Source of the DNA: a virus
Virus record (IMG/VR): IMGVR_UViG_3300036390_000001
Span: 1 to 64,000 of that record
Strand: one strand, 5' to 3'
DNA: 64,000 bases
A program made the translations under genes and the position numbers. The notes beneath the pieces were generated by a model. That model was not told the DNA's origin and did not search any database. It saw nothing but the letters and a program-made list of their open reading frames with translations. Numbering within the stretch: position 1 is the stretch's first letter; every line of letters starts with the position of its first letter. Positions 7,664 to 16,400 of the stretch are shown here, piece after piece.

Positions 7664-8083
7664 ATGCTTGACCAACTTGCTTTGAGAAGCGACATATTAA
7701 CAGCAATTGAAAACGAGCTTGGCACCTACAAATTCCCAGACGGCGCCACTGATAAAGCAATATGTATACTCCCAGACCCAGATAGAGGGTTTAATTACCC
7801 CGAACAAGGCACAAAAGTAACTGGTTTGGAATGTGTGATTAAAAAACCTATTCCCGATGTAGCGGCGCTTCTTGGTGGAGGCGCTACTAAAACTTATTGC
7901 TGGGAGATTCACCTCAAGCAGTGGGATGCAAATAAATCTTTAATGGGCGCCTGTGATTTATTAATTAATGGGTTATCTCAAAAATATTTGATAGAGCGCA
8001 CCAGCTACATGCCAATTTATGAGAAGTTGGCAACTATTGAGCAATGCAAGATATTTCTGAAGGATTTTGAAACAAGAATTTAA
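7664..8083 (+). CDS. Tail terminator / tail completion candidate
   Basis: A 139-residue protein. Its pattern of an N-terminal helix (LRSDILTAIENELGTYK), a middle beta region (LECVIKKPIP, TKTYCWEIHLKQWD) and a C-terminal helix is like tail terminator proteins (Gp11/ U family), which always lie between the gp10-like gene and the tail tube gene as here. Assignment rests mostly on gene order. Confidence 0.55.
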   Translation: MLDQLALRSDILTAIENELGTYKFPDGATDKAICILPDPDRGFNYPEQGTKVTGLECVIKKPIPDVAALLGGGATKTYCWEIHLKQWDANKSLMGACDLLINGLSQKYLIERTSYMPIYEKLATIEQCKIFLKDFETRI

Positions 8084-8141
8084 CTAACTCTAATTCCCAC
8101 AGGAATCCTAGTCAAAGATTTGACTCCGGAGTTGGAAATAA

Positions 8142-8852
8142 ATGTCTAGAACTTTTGTAAGCGGCGGTGGCGACAAGGTAAAACTTTTCGTAGCGCTACT
8201 GCCCCTCGGTGATAGAACCGAGCCACAAGACGTAACTATTACCGCAACAAGCGGTATCACGCTAAACGCAACAACAATTACAGTAAACGCGCTAACAGGA
8301 AGCATCGGCGCCGGCACACCCTTAAAATTTGCTGATGCTGATGATGATTTTGTAATCGTTTATCTAAAAGAAGATGCGCTCGCAGGCGCCACAAGCCTAA
8401 AGATTGAAACAGGCGCCACCGCTTTAACTGGTCCACTCACCTGCACATACAAAGCCAAATTGCGCCTACTTGGTGGTACACAGATGTCCGTAAGTACCAA
8501 CGCGCAGCGCACTGAAACAATGGTATTTGAAGACCCATTAGGCTACGGCGATGGCGTTATTACCAAACAAATGTGGCAGATTCCTTGGACTGCTAACTTG
8601 CTTACAGACGACGAAGCTTACCAGCGCATTTACTACGCAAATATTAATGGTGTATCTGGCCGCGAAGTTTACGTTTGGCAACAAGACCCACCTCCAGCAG
8701 GCTTCAATACAGGCGATGGATTGAAGGGTTCAACCGTAGTAACGAACTTTACTAAGCAAATGAACGCGGACGCGATTGTTACCTTTAACTGCGAATTTAT
8801 GGGACAAGGCGCGCCTATCCTTACCCGTTACGGCAATGTAGTTACCCCGTAG
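8142..8852 (+). CDS. Major tail tube protein candidate
   Basis: A 236-residue beta-rich protein directly before the tail chaperone pair, the standard place for the major tail protein. It contains an ITATSGITLNATTITVNALT-like stretch, AGTPLKF, LKIETGATALTG and a final domain with the pattern of a tail tube monomer. It would form hexameric rings stacked around the tape measure. Family is inferred from order and composition. Confidence 0.6.
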   Translation: MSRTFVSGGGDKVKLFVALLPLGDRTEPQDVTITATSGITLNATTITVNALTGSIGAGTPLKFADADDDFVIVYLKEDALAGATSLKIETGATALTGPLTCTYKAKLRLLGGTQMSVSTNAQRTETMVFEDPLGYGDGVITKQMWQIPWTANLLTDDEAYQRIYYANINGVSGREVYVWQQDPPPAGFNTGDGLKGSTVVTNFTKQMNADAIVTFNCEFMGQGAPILTRYGNVVTP

Positions 8853-8947
8853 GAACAATAGACCGGGACTTTGAAGGGAAAACGGCGGGAGTAATTAACC
8901 CGCCTCCCTCAATAAAACAGCCCCATAAACATACACAGAGTAGAAAA

Positions 8948-9580
8948 ATGTTGAAACTTCCCTTCAAGACAACCCCAAGAGAATTTGAAAAAGTAACCGT
9001 CGGCGCCCCAGAAATTGGCGAATTAGAATTTCCCAAGTACGGCGACTTAAGTCCCAATGAGCGCGCTTATTTAAAAACACTATTAAAAGACGCGCCTGAT
9101 TTAAGAGCTTCAGCAGTCAGATTGGCTCGCAAAATTTCCACTAAAAGCGGAACTAAATTAACCGATGTTTATAACGCGCTTGTGAGTGCCGACAGCGAAG
9201 CATTAGGTGAATATTTAGAAGAGTTTGTAGAATTCCAAGCGCTCATGGAAGACAACGCAAAACAGCGCGAGATTGCTCTTGTTACGAGCTTAATTCGTTA
9301 TCGTCTGCACAAAGAATGGACTATCGATGACACTGGCAACCCTGAATTATTGCCACTCAAACTATTAGAAGCAATTGCAGAATTCGCGCGCAACGAAGAA
9401 AATGGCTGGCAAGAAGCGCAGCCTGAACAGCAGGAATTAACAGAGGAAGATTTGGGAAAATCGAGCGAGGAGAACTTGAAGAACCAGACTGGGGAGAAAT
9501 CTTCTGGCGCCTCCGAAAGTATTGGAGCAACGAAACCCGCTTCAACGAAGAAAACTTCGGCAACCAACCAACCTGGTTAA
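8948..9580 (+). CDS. Tail assembly chaperone (lambda gpG-like)
   Basis: A 210-residue, mostly helical protein between the tail tube and tape measure genes, where lambda has G. Residues 1-165 form the folded part; after about 170 the zero frame becomes low-complexity Ser/Thr/Lys/Glu (GEKSSGASESIGATKPASTK). A slippery heptamer GGGAAAA in the correct phase lies at 9454-9460. Part of the ribosomes would shift by -1 there and make a long G-T fusion. Such chaperones coat the tape measure protein during tail assembly. Confidence 0.75.
   Translation: MLKLPFKTTPREFEKVTVGAPEIGELEFPKYGDLSPNERAYLKTLLKDAPDLRASAVRLARKISTKSGTKLTDVYNALVSADSEALGEYLEEFVEFQALMEDNAKQREIALVTSLIRYRLHKEWTIDDTGNPELLPLKLLEAIAEFARNEENGWQEAQPEQQELTEEDLGKSSEENLKNQTGEKSSGASESIGATKPASTKKTSATNQPG
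9454..9460 (+). promoter_or_regulatory. -1 ribosomal frameshift site GGGAAAA
   Basis: The heptamer is read as G GGA AAA in the zero frame (codons ...TTG GGA AAA TCG), the X XXY YYZ arrangement needed for tandem slippage. Lambda G-GT uses the near-identical GGGAAAG. The -1 frame is open from 9427 to the stop at 10134 and is clearly coding before any ATG in that frame. Confidence 0.75.
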
Positions 9581-10134
9581 TACTACAGGCGCTGCACTAC
9601 GGCGCCAAGCTTGCCCAAGAAGAATTACACCTTCAAGAATTGGGCATAGCGACACTAACCGCGTGCTTTGTAAATTCCAACCGCGACCCCAAAAAATCAC
9701 AGCCAGCGAAGCCACAGGAATTTTTCTACTTCTGGAAACAGCCCGAAGACGAAGTTCAAATTCCTCCAATTGTTGCCTCTGTATTTTTTGAAATGCTTGC
9801 GGAGAAACTTGTGCCCGGTTGGGTGGTAGCAATGGCGCCTATTGATAAACTACGCAAAGCCAAACCTCAAAACAGTATTAAGCTTTCAGGAATACGCGCG
9901 CTCAGTGGTGATGGGGCATTTTTACTACTTCCGTCATTTGAAGGCGAGAATATTAAGGCGCGCTTGGCTTTTGTTGAGGATGCTACCTGCACAGAGGTGC
10001 GGGATATTGATAGCGGCGCCGTTTATAAGTTGAAGAGTAAAGAATGTCCGGCGCCTTGCTGGATTATTGATGGTGAGTGGTCTATAGTGGGTAAGGCTTC
10101 CACAGAAGTTGATTTAATGGAAACGAAACAATAG
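9460..10134 (+). CDS. Tail assembly chaperone T-extension, expressed by -1 frameshift
   Basis: About 224 residues fused to the first 171 of the upstream chaperone give a product of about 395 residues, equivalent to lambda gpGT. After the slip the frame reads KIERGELEEPDWGEIFWRLR and then KYWSNETRFN, followed by QPTWLILQALHYGAKLAQEE. This is convincing protein sequence and lies upstream of the first ATG (9640), so independent initiation at that ATG would lose a conserved-looking region. The T part normally recruits tail tube protein to the chaperone-tape measure complex. Confidence 0.7.
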   Translation: MERGELEEPDWGEIFWRLRKYWSNETRFNEENFGNQPTWLILQALHYGAKLAQEELHLQELGIATLTACFVNSNRDPKKSQPAKPQEFFYFWKQPEDEVQIPPIVASVFFEMLAEKLVPGWVVAMAPIDKLRKAKPQNSIKLSGIRALSGDGAFLLLPSFEGENIKARLAFVEDATCTEVRDIDSGAVYKLKSKECPAPCWIIDGEWSIVGKASTEVDLMETKQ

Positions 10135-10144
10135 ATATAACGAC

Positions 10145-10182
10145 AAAAAGGTGCCTAGTAGATGCAGGCACCTTTTTGTTTT
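10145..10182 (+). terminator. Strong intrinsic terminator
   Basis: Twelve-base-pair stem (AAAAAGGTGCCT/AGGCACCTTTTT) with a 9-nt loop, then GTTTTG. It ends the head-tail operon 10 nt after the frameshifted chaperone and separates it from the tape measure gene. Confidence 0.9.
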
Positions 10183-10419
10183 GAACTATTAATCGCCTAC
10201 TGGCATCACAGGTAAATTAAAAGAGCGATTGAAGTCTAAACTTTAAACTTTAAAACTGCTCAACACTTTGCAGCAATCAAAGGTTGTTTTTAAATATATA
10301 TCGGTGCCGCGTCCACTTGTAGGGCGCTTTAAGTTTTCTTCACGAACAGTTAAAACCACCTTCTGATAAGAAGGTATTCGCCATAGGAACTCTAAACCCG
10401 ACGCAAGTAGTGGCTGGGT
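10183..10419 (+). other. Leader of the tape measure gene
   Basis: About 237 nt without a gene. It holds one copy of the dispersed palindrome (10358-10375, ACCTTCTGATAAGAAGGT) and AT-rich stretches that could hold a promoter, but no convincing -35/-10 pair. Because a strong terminator precedes it, the tape measure gene needs either its own promoter here or read-through. Confidence 0.5.
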
Positions 10420-13400
10420 ATGGAAGTCGGGTCAGTTTCAATTCAACTAGATTTAGAGCGCGCGGGATTTGACCGAGACATATCCTCAGTCGAGCGCACA
10501 GCCATTGACCCAATCAAAGCGCCGCTTAAGTTAGAGAAAGGGGAGTTTGATAGACAGGTCAAGGGTATTGGCGATTTAATCAAACCCATAGTAGCCCCCC
10601 TCGATGCTGACACCAAAGGATTGCAGCGTCAGTTATCAGGCTTAAAGCTAGATGCAATGCCCGTCCAGCTAACTCCAGACTTACAAGCTTTTAATCGCCA
10701 AATACAGAGCTACAAGGCGCCAGAAGTAACCGTAAAGCTCAAAACTGACGCTTCAGAGATTAATAAAATATCTGACCAAATCACTACAGAAGTTAAAACC
10801 AAAGTAGAAGCGAAAATCAGCGTTGACGGCGGCACTAGTGGCGGTTTTAGCCCTGCGAGCATGGAAGGCGCCATTGCCAAGGGAATGCAGGGAGCGATGG
10901 AGTCTCAAGGTAGAAGCTCAAAAGCTGATTCAATGGGTCAGCAGTTTACAGACTTCATGCTATCCCCTCTCAATGCTGCCTACAAGGGATTAAAAACTGT
11001 TGTTAGCGGCGCCTTAGAAAATGTTGGTAAATCTTTTAGCGACTCGTTTGGTAAATCATTAGCGCAAGGGCTGGACAAAGATTTTGGCAGCGTGTTACAA
11101 AAAGCAGGTGCCAAGGTCGGAGAATCCTTCGGCTTTTTGGGCAAGGAAATAACCAGCAAAACCAAATACAAAGATTCTTTAAATAACGATACTAAAGGCA
11201 GCTTTACTGAACTACAGCAAGACTTAAAGCCAATTGTTACCGACATCAATCAAGTAGCATCAGCATTTAAAAAAGTTGGCTTAGATATTGGTGGTTTTGC
11301 TTCCCACATTCAAAATGCTTCTAATTCGGCACTGTCTTTAATTTCCGCATTCACTAAATTAGAAACCATTGTTTCTAAATCGTCTCTTCAACAAACGAAG
11401 TCATCAGCTACAACAGCAACACAAGGCTTTTTAACAGGCGACATTAAAAATCTCACTACAATACAAGCGCGCGGACAAGTTGACGGCGCCAGGAAGCAAC
11501 TAGAATCTCAACTTAACGAGTTAAAATCTTTACCTCAAACATCGGAAACTAGAGGCAAAGTAGCAGAGCTAATTAATCAAATATCTGAGCTTGAGCAGAA
11601 AATTGCCAATGATATTAAAAACTCTGCAATCCCTGAATCGGTACGCAGGTCGCTAGGGAAATTAAAAGGCGCCGGAGGTAAGCTCAGTGAACTTAAGACA
11701 GAAGCCGAAAAAATGCGCTTGTCGATGGGTTCACCAACGGCGCAGCGTGATGAGTCGCAAGTTAAAGCTAGACCTAGTACGCAAAATTTAAGCTTGTACA
11801 GAGCGCAAAGTCTGCCACAGGGAGGACTCCCCGTGGCGAGCTTTGCGTCTGGTAATAGTGGCAACCGTGACAGCCTCATGGGTATTGAGCAAGAAGCAAA
11901 ACTTGCTCAAGCTAATTTCAAGCGCATTTTTAAGCAGGTTGCAAAACTCTCAGGAATGCCGTCCGAGCAATCCAAAAATGCAAACCTAGGACTGGAATTT
12001 AAAGATTTAGGCGAAGGCGTTAAAGGTGCCTATAATGCCAGAAACAACAGCGTTAGTTTAGCCAATGGCTTACAAAGTAAGCTTGCACAAGGGATTTTAA
12101 GTAAAGACGAGTTAAATACTTTAATTCATGAAATCCGTCACGCATTACAGATTGATTTTGGGAACACGCGCGTTACAGGAATAGCAACAGGTAATCAGCG
12201 AGCAGGTGTCAAGCTACAAGCCAAGGCGCCTGATAGCGTTAAAAAAGATGTTGATGCTTCGGTCGAAGAGTATCGACAAGCATTTAAGCAAGAGTTTGGC
12301 AAAGAACCACCACAGAAACTATTAGATACAATTCGCAAACTAGAAACTGATGCTTATGCATTTGCAGAAAAAGCGATATTCCAAATATCTCAAAACTTAG
12401 CTAAAACGCTTAAGCTTAATCCTGATAAACCAGCGCAAGCAGTTAGACCATCGCGATTACCAACTCCTCCACCTCCACCGCCAGAACTTGCAATCAATAG
12501 AAGACCTAGGGCGTCCACGTTACCTACTCCCCCTCCCCCTCCAGATTTTAAACTGCCTTTTGAATCTTCATCTAATCCGGCTCGTCGGGAACCAGAGGAA
12601 TTAAAGAAAACCCTCAGATCAAACTTGCTTCGTATGAATGCAATTGCCGAACGCATTCAACAAGAGCAGCAAGAAGAATTTGGGCAATCTTACGGCATAA
12701 AAACAATAAAAGGACTGCTCAACAATGGACAAATTCCCGACGCTGAATACAAAGCTTTAAAACGTAGCCAAGCGCAAGCAGCACAGGAATACAAAGGCGC
12801 AATTCAAGGTGGTTACAAGCCTTTTGTTCGCTCAACGGCGATACCTATACCACCGCCACCACCAGCAATACCGCCACGTGCGCGAGAATCTATTCGACCT
12901 GAACTAGAAATTCAAAATTTACAAAATACTACCAATCAAGCAACAAAGGCATGGTGGAATGGTACTACAAACCAACTTCGCCAAATTGGTAAAGACATTA
13001 ATCAAAGCTTTAATCCTAAAGTTTCTGCAAGCTCTATTAAGCTCGACAACATTAAAGCTGAAATCGAAAAAAATCAACAGTACATGGCGAAAGCCATTTC
13101 TGACCTCCAGCAAAAACTAATAGCTGAAGGTATGAATGTTACACGCGCTAACGTCGCTAAAATGCTGCGTAGTGGACAATATTATGACCCACAATTTAAT
13201 ACTGCACAAGCGCGCACTAAAGAACTTCAATTTACACGCGCGGATATTCAAAAAGGCAATCAACCCAGCATCGTTGATGGTTCTACCGGGCAGAAGCGCC
13301 TAGTAGCAGCAAACGACCCAATATTTAAAAAGCTAGCAGATACTCAGCGCAAGCTTGACGATTCTGCTCGTAAGGCGCAAGCAGAAATACTAAAAGAGAC

Positions 13401-16400
13401 AGGACAGCAATACAAGTTAACAACTGTCAAAAATTTCTTAAGGCAAGGCAAATTTGAAGGCACGTCTGCTGGAAACGAATACTCAAATTTACAACGTCAG
13501 AAACAGCAACAAATTGAAGAGTTAAACAGGCGCCGCACTGCTGCCGTTGCGCCTCCATCCCCAAGACCAGCGAACGACGCTCAAAGATTCGAGAACATGT
13601 TCCGCAGGTTGGAAGTGATGCTTTATCGCTCACCCATGCTTCGTGGAGTGCCTGCTTCATCCCGACGCTCGCTAGTCTCTGAAGCGACGGGTTTTGTGTT
13701 TAGCGGCGCCGCGATGATTAACCCTCTCGCTACTTTTGGCGCTTTGTTGGCGCCGCTAACGCCAGCAATAGCGCCCTTAATTACTACCTTTGGCTTGCTT
13801 GGTAATGCGCTTAAACCTTTAATTGATGTTGTTACAGAAACTATCAAAAAATTAGAGCCAGCAACAAAGCGATTAGAATTTGTTTCTGGCAGTAAAGAAG
13901 CTGCTCAAAAAGACATTAAATTTGTTACAGACACCTCAGATAAATTAGATACTCCTCAGTTAGCTTCAATAGAAGGATTCTCTAAATTATCAGCAGCAGC
14001 CAAAGGGACATCATTAGAAGGTGGGGGAGTAAAAGAACTATTTGAAGGGATATCAACCGCATCTAAAGCGCTTCAGTTGTCGCAAGAAGATTTAAACCTT
14101 GTAATGTTTGGATTTTCGCAAAGTTTAAGTAAACAGCGTTTGACAGCAGAAGAGGTTCGTCTACAAATTGGCGAACGCTTGCCGGGCGCCATTTCTGTCT
14201 TCGCTAAATCTCTTAACATGACAGTTCCAGAATTTAACGAAGCCTTGGAAAGCGGTAAATTAGGAATTGAATCATTAGCTAAACTTGGTAAAGGTTTTCA
14301 ACAGTATTTTCAACAAGGCGCCGAAGCTGCTAGCGGTGGATTACTTGCAGCATTAACGCGCGTTGATAACGCAGTTTTGAAATTACAAAAAGGATTAGCA
14401 GATGCGTTTGGCCCAGCGCTTGCAATGTTTAATAATGGCTTTGCAAGTTTAATCAATTTTATTAGCTCTAATCTAGAAAACATTATTAAAGTCTTTAACG
14501 TTGCAGTGATTGGGATAGCAGCGCAGTTTTTAGTCGGGATGACGGTCATCCTTCAAGGTTCAGGCATACCGCAAAAAATCGCCGCATTTTTAACGCCATT
14601 AGTAGCGCGCGCCGCCTCGACAATGACACCATTTGTCTTGGGTATTGCAGCTGACTTATTAGATGACGTATTCGGCGCCAAAGCTTCGGTCATGGACAAC
14701 ATGATGAAAGGCTTTTACAACATGGTATTGACCGTTATTTTAGCGGTTGACGGCGCCATCAAAAAAGTCAGAGAATTATTCAACGTAGCCGACTCTGGCA
14801 TCAAGAGTCTACCTAAAATCCCAACGCAAGGAGAAAAACCAGAAGGCAACAGAATGCTTGATACTTTGGGTACAACCGTTGTCGCTGGGATATCTGGCGG
14901 TTTAATGGGTGGCGCCAAGGGTGGGGCGGTTGGAGCAGTAGCGGGAGCTATATTCGGCATCGTTGGCGGGATGGATGCACTGCGTAAAATTATGCCTAGT
15001 GTATTTGTTGAATTCGCTTCTTTGATGCTGATTTTAATGCAATCAGTAGTATTGTTGAAAATGTCGCTTGGAGTGCAGATTGCTGCATTCGTTGGCAACT
15101 TAAAAGCGATGGCGTCCGCATTTTTAATTAACGCCAAAAATGGCGGAGTCTTTAGGTCGGGTTTAAATACATTGAGTGCTGGGTTTGACAAAGCGCAATT
15201 GAAGATGGCTGCTTTTTCTGCCGCGTTTATTCTGTTCTTCGCTAAAGCTAACTTCTCTAATGAATTGGGTAGTAGCTTTGACAAATTAGGCGACCAAATG
15301 GCTAGCGCAATGCAGAAAGCTGCTTTATCGACTCAAAAGGTTGTCGATAAACAAAAAGAGCTTAAAAGTAAAACCGAACTAAAGTCTCAAGGCTTTGACC
15401 TTACTTTTGGCTTGGGTGAGTCATTTGGCATGGAGAACGGTTTTAGAACCGATGACATGATTAAAAGGTTTAGACAAAGCACGCTGGATGATATCGACGA
15501 AAGCGAATCGCGTGGACAAATCTCTAAAGAAAGGGCTAGCCAACTTCGCCAAGAAGTTAAAGATAGCTACAGGACTTTTGCTGACAATAATTTCGATAGC
15601 AACTTATTAAAAATAGATGAGCGCAAACAAGAATTAGCTGCAATCACAGATGGTAGCGGATTATTTAGCGGGCAATTCAAAAGCACCAAGGCTGGCGAAT
15701 CATTTGAAAGAGTTAAGCAAATTGACTCAGAAATCAAGAATCTGCAAAATCAAAGATTAGATTTAGTAGAAAAACCAGGCGCAACTAAAGACCCAGCAAT
15801 ATCTAAACAAGTTCAAGAGCTAGAAAAGCAAATAAAGGATAAGGAGAAAGAAAGGGGCGAAGCTGTTAAACCTGTACAACAGCTACGAGATTCTATATTG
15901 TCGAGTGAGAAAGTATTTCAAGATGCGCTCGCTAAAATCAACGAAGACCCCAATCTTCCCGAAGCCAGCAAGCAACAGATGCGGGATAGGTTACAGCCTG
16001 CCATAGCTGAAGTTGACAAGCTCAAAGAAAAACTAAAGGAGTTAGGTTTAATAGATTTATCTCCTTTAGGGAAGCAATTCTCTGAAGTTCAAAGCGCGAT
16101 TGAAAAGTCTAATATTGAGCTTGAAAATGATAAAATGCTGCGGCAAGTTGAGCTTGCCAAAAATCAACAAGTAGACTACGAAGATTACGCAGCAGGTAAA
16201 ATCACTAAAGAGGAACTTGATGTTAACCTCAAAACGAGCGAGAGAAAATCTTTACAAAAAGATGCTGACATACTCAGGGCGACTCTAGACACACGCAAAA
16301 CGCAGGTGCGTGATTTGTTAGCAGTCCCTAACCCCAGCAAAGACCAAAAAGAGGTCATTGAGAAGACACAAAAAGAAATTCGTGATAAAGAGCTAGAATT

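Noticed and set aside
9640-10134. Independent gene starting at ATG 9640
   Set aside because: The frame is coding well upstream of this ATG and connects to an in-phase slippery heptamer, so a frameshift product is the better reading.
14715-15284. Long minus-strand open frame (189 codons) inside the tape measure gene
   Set aside because: It is antisense to a convincing continuous tape measure coding region, is rich in Asn/Ile/Ala/Pro typical of an antisense reading, and has no domain. Same for other antisense frames in this gene.
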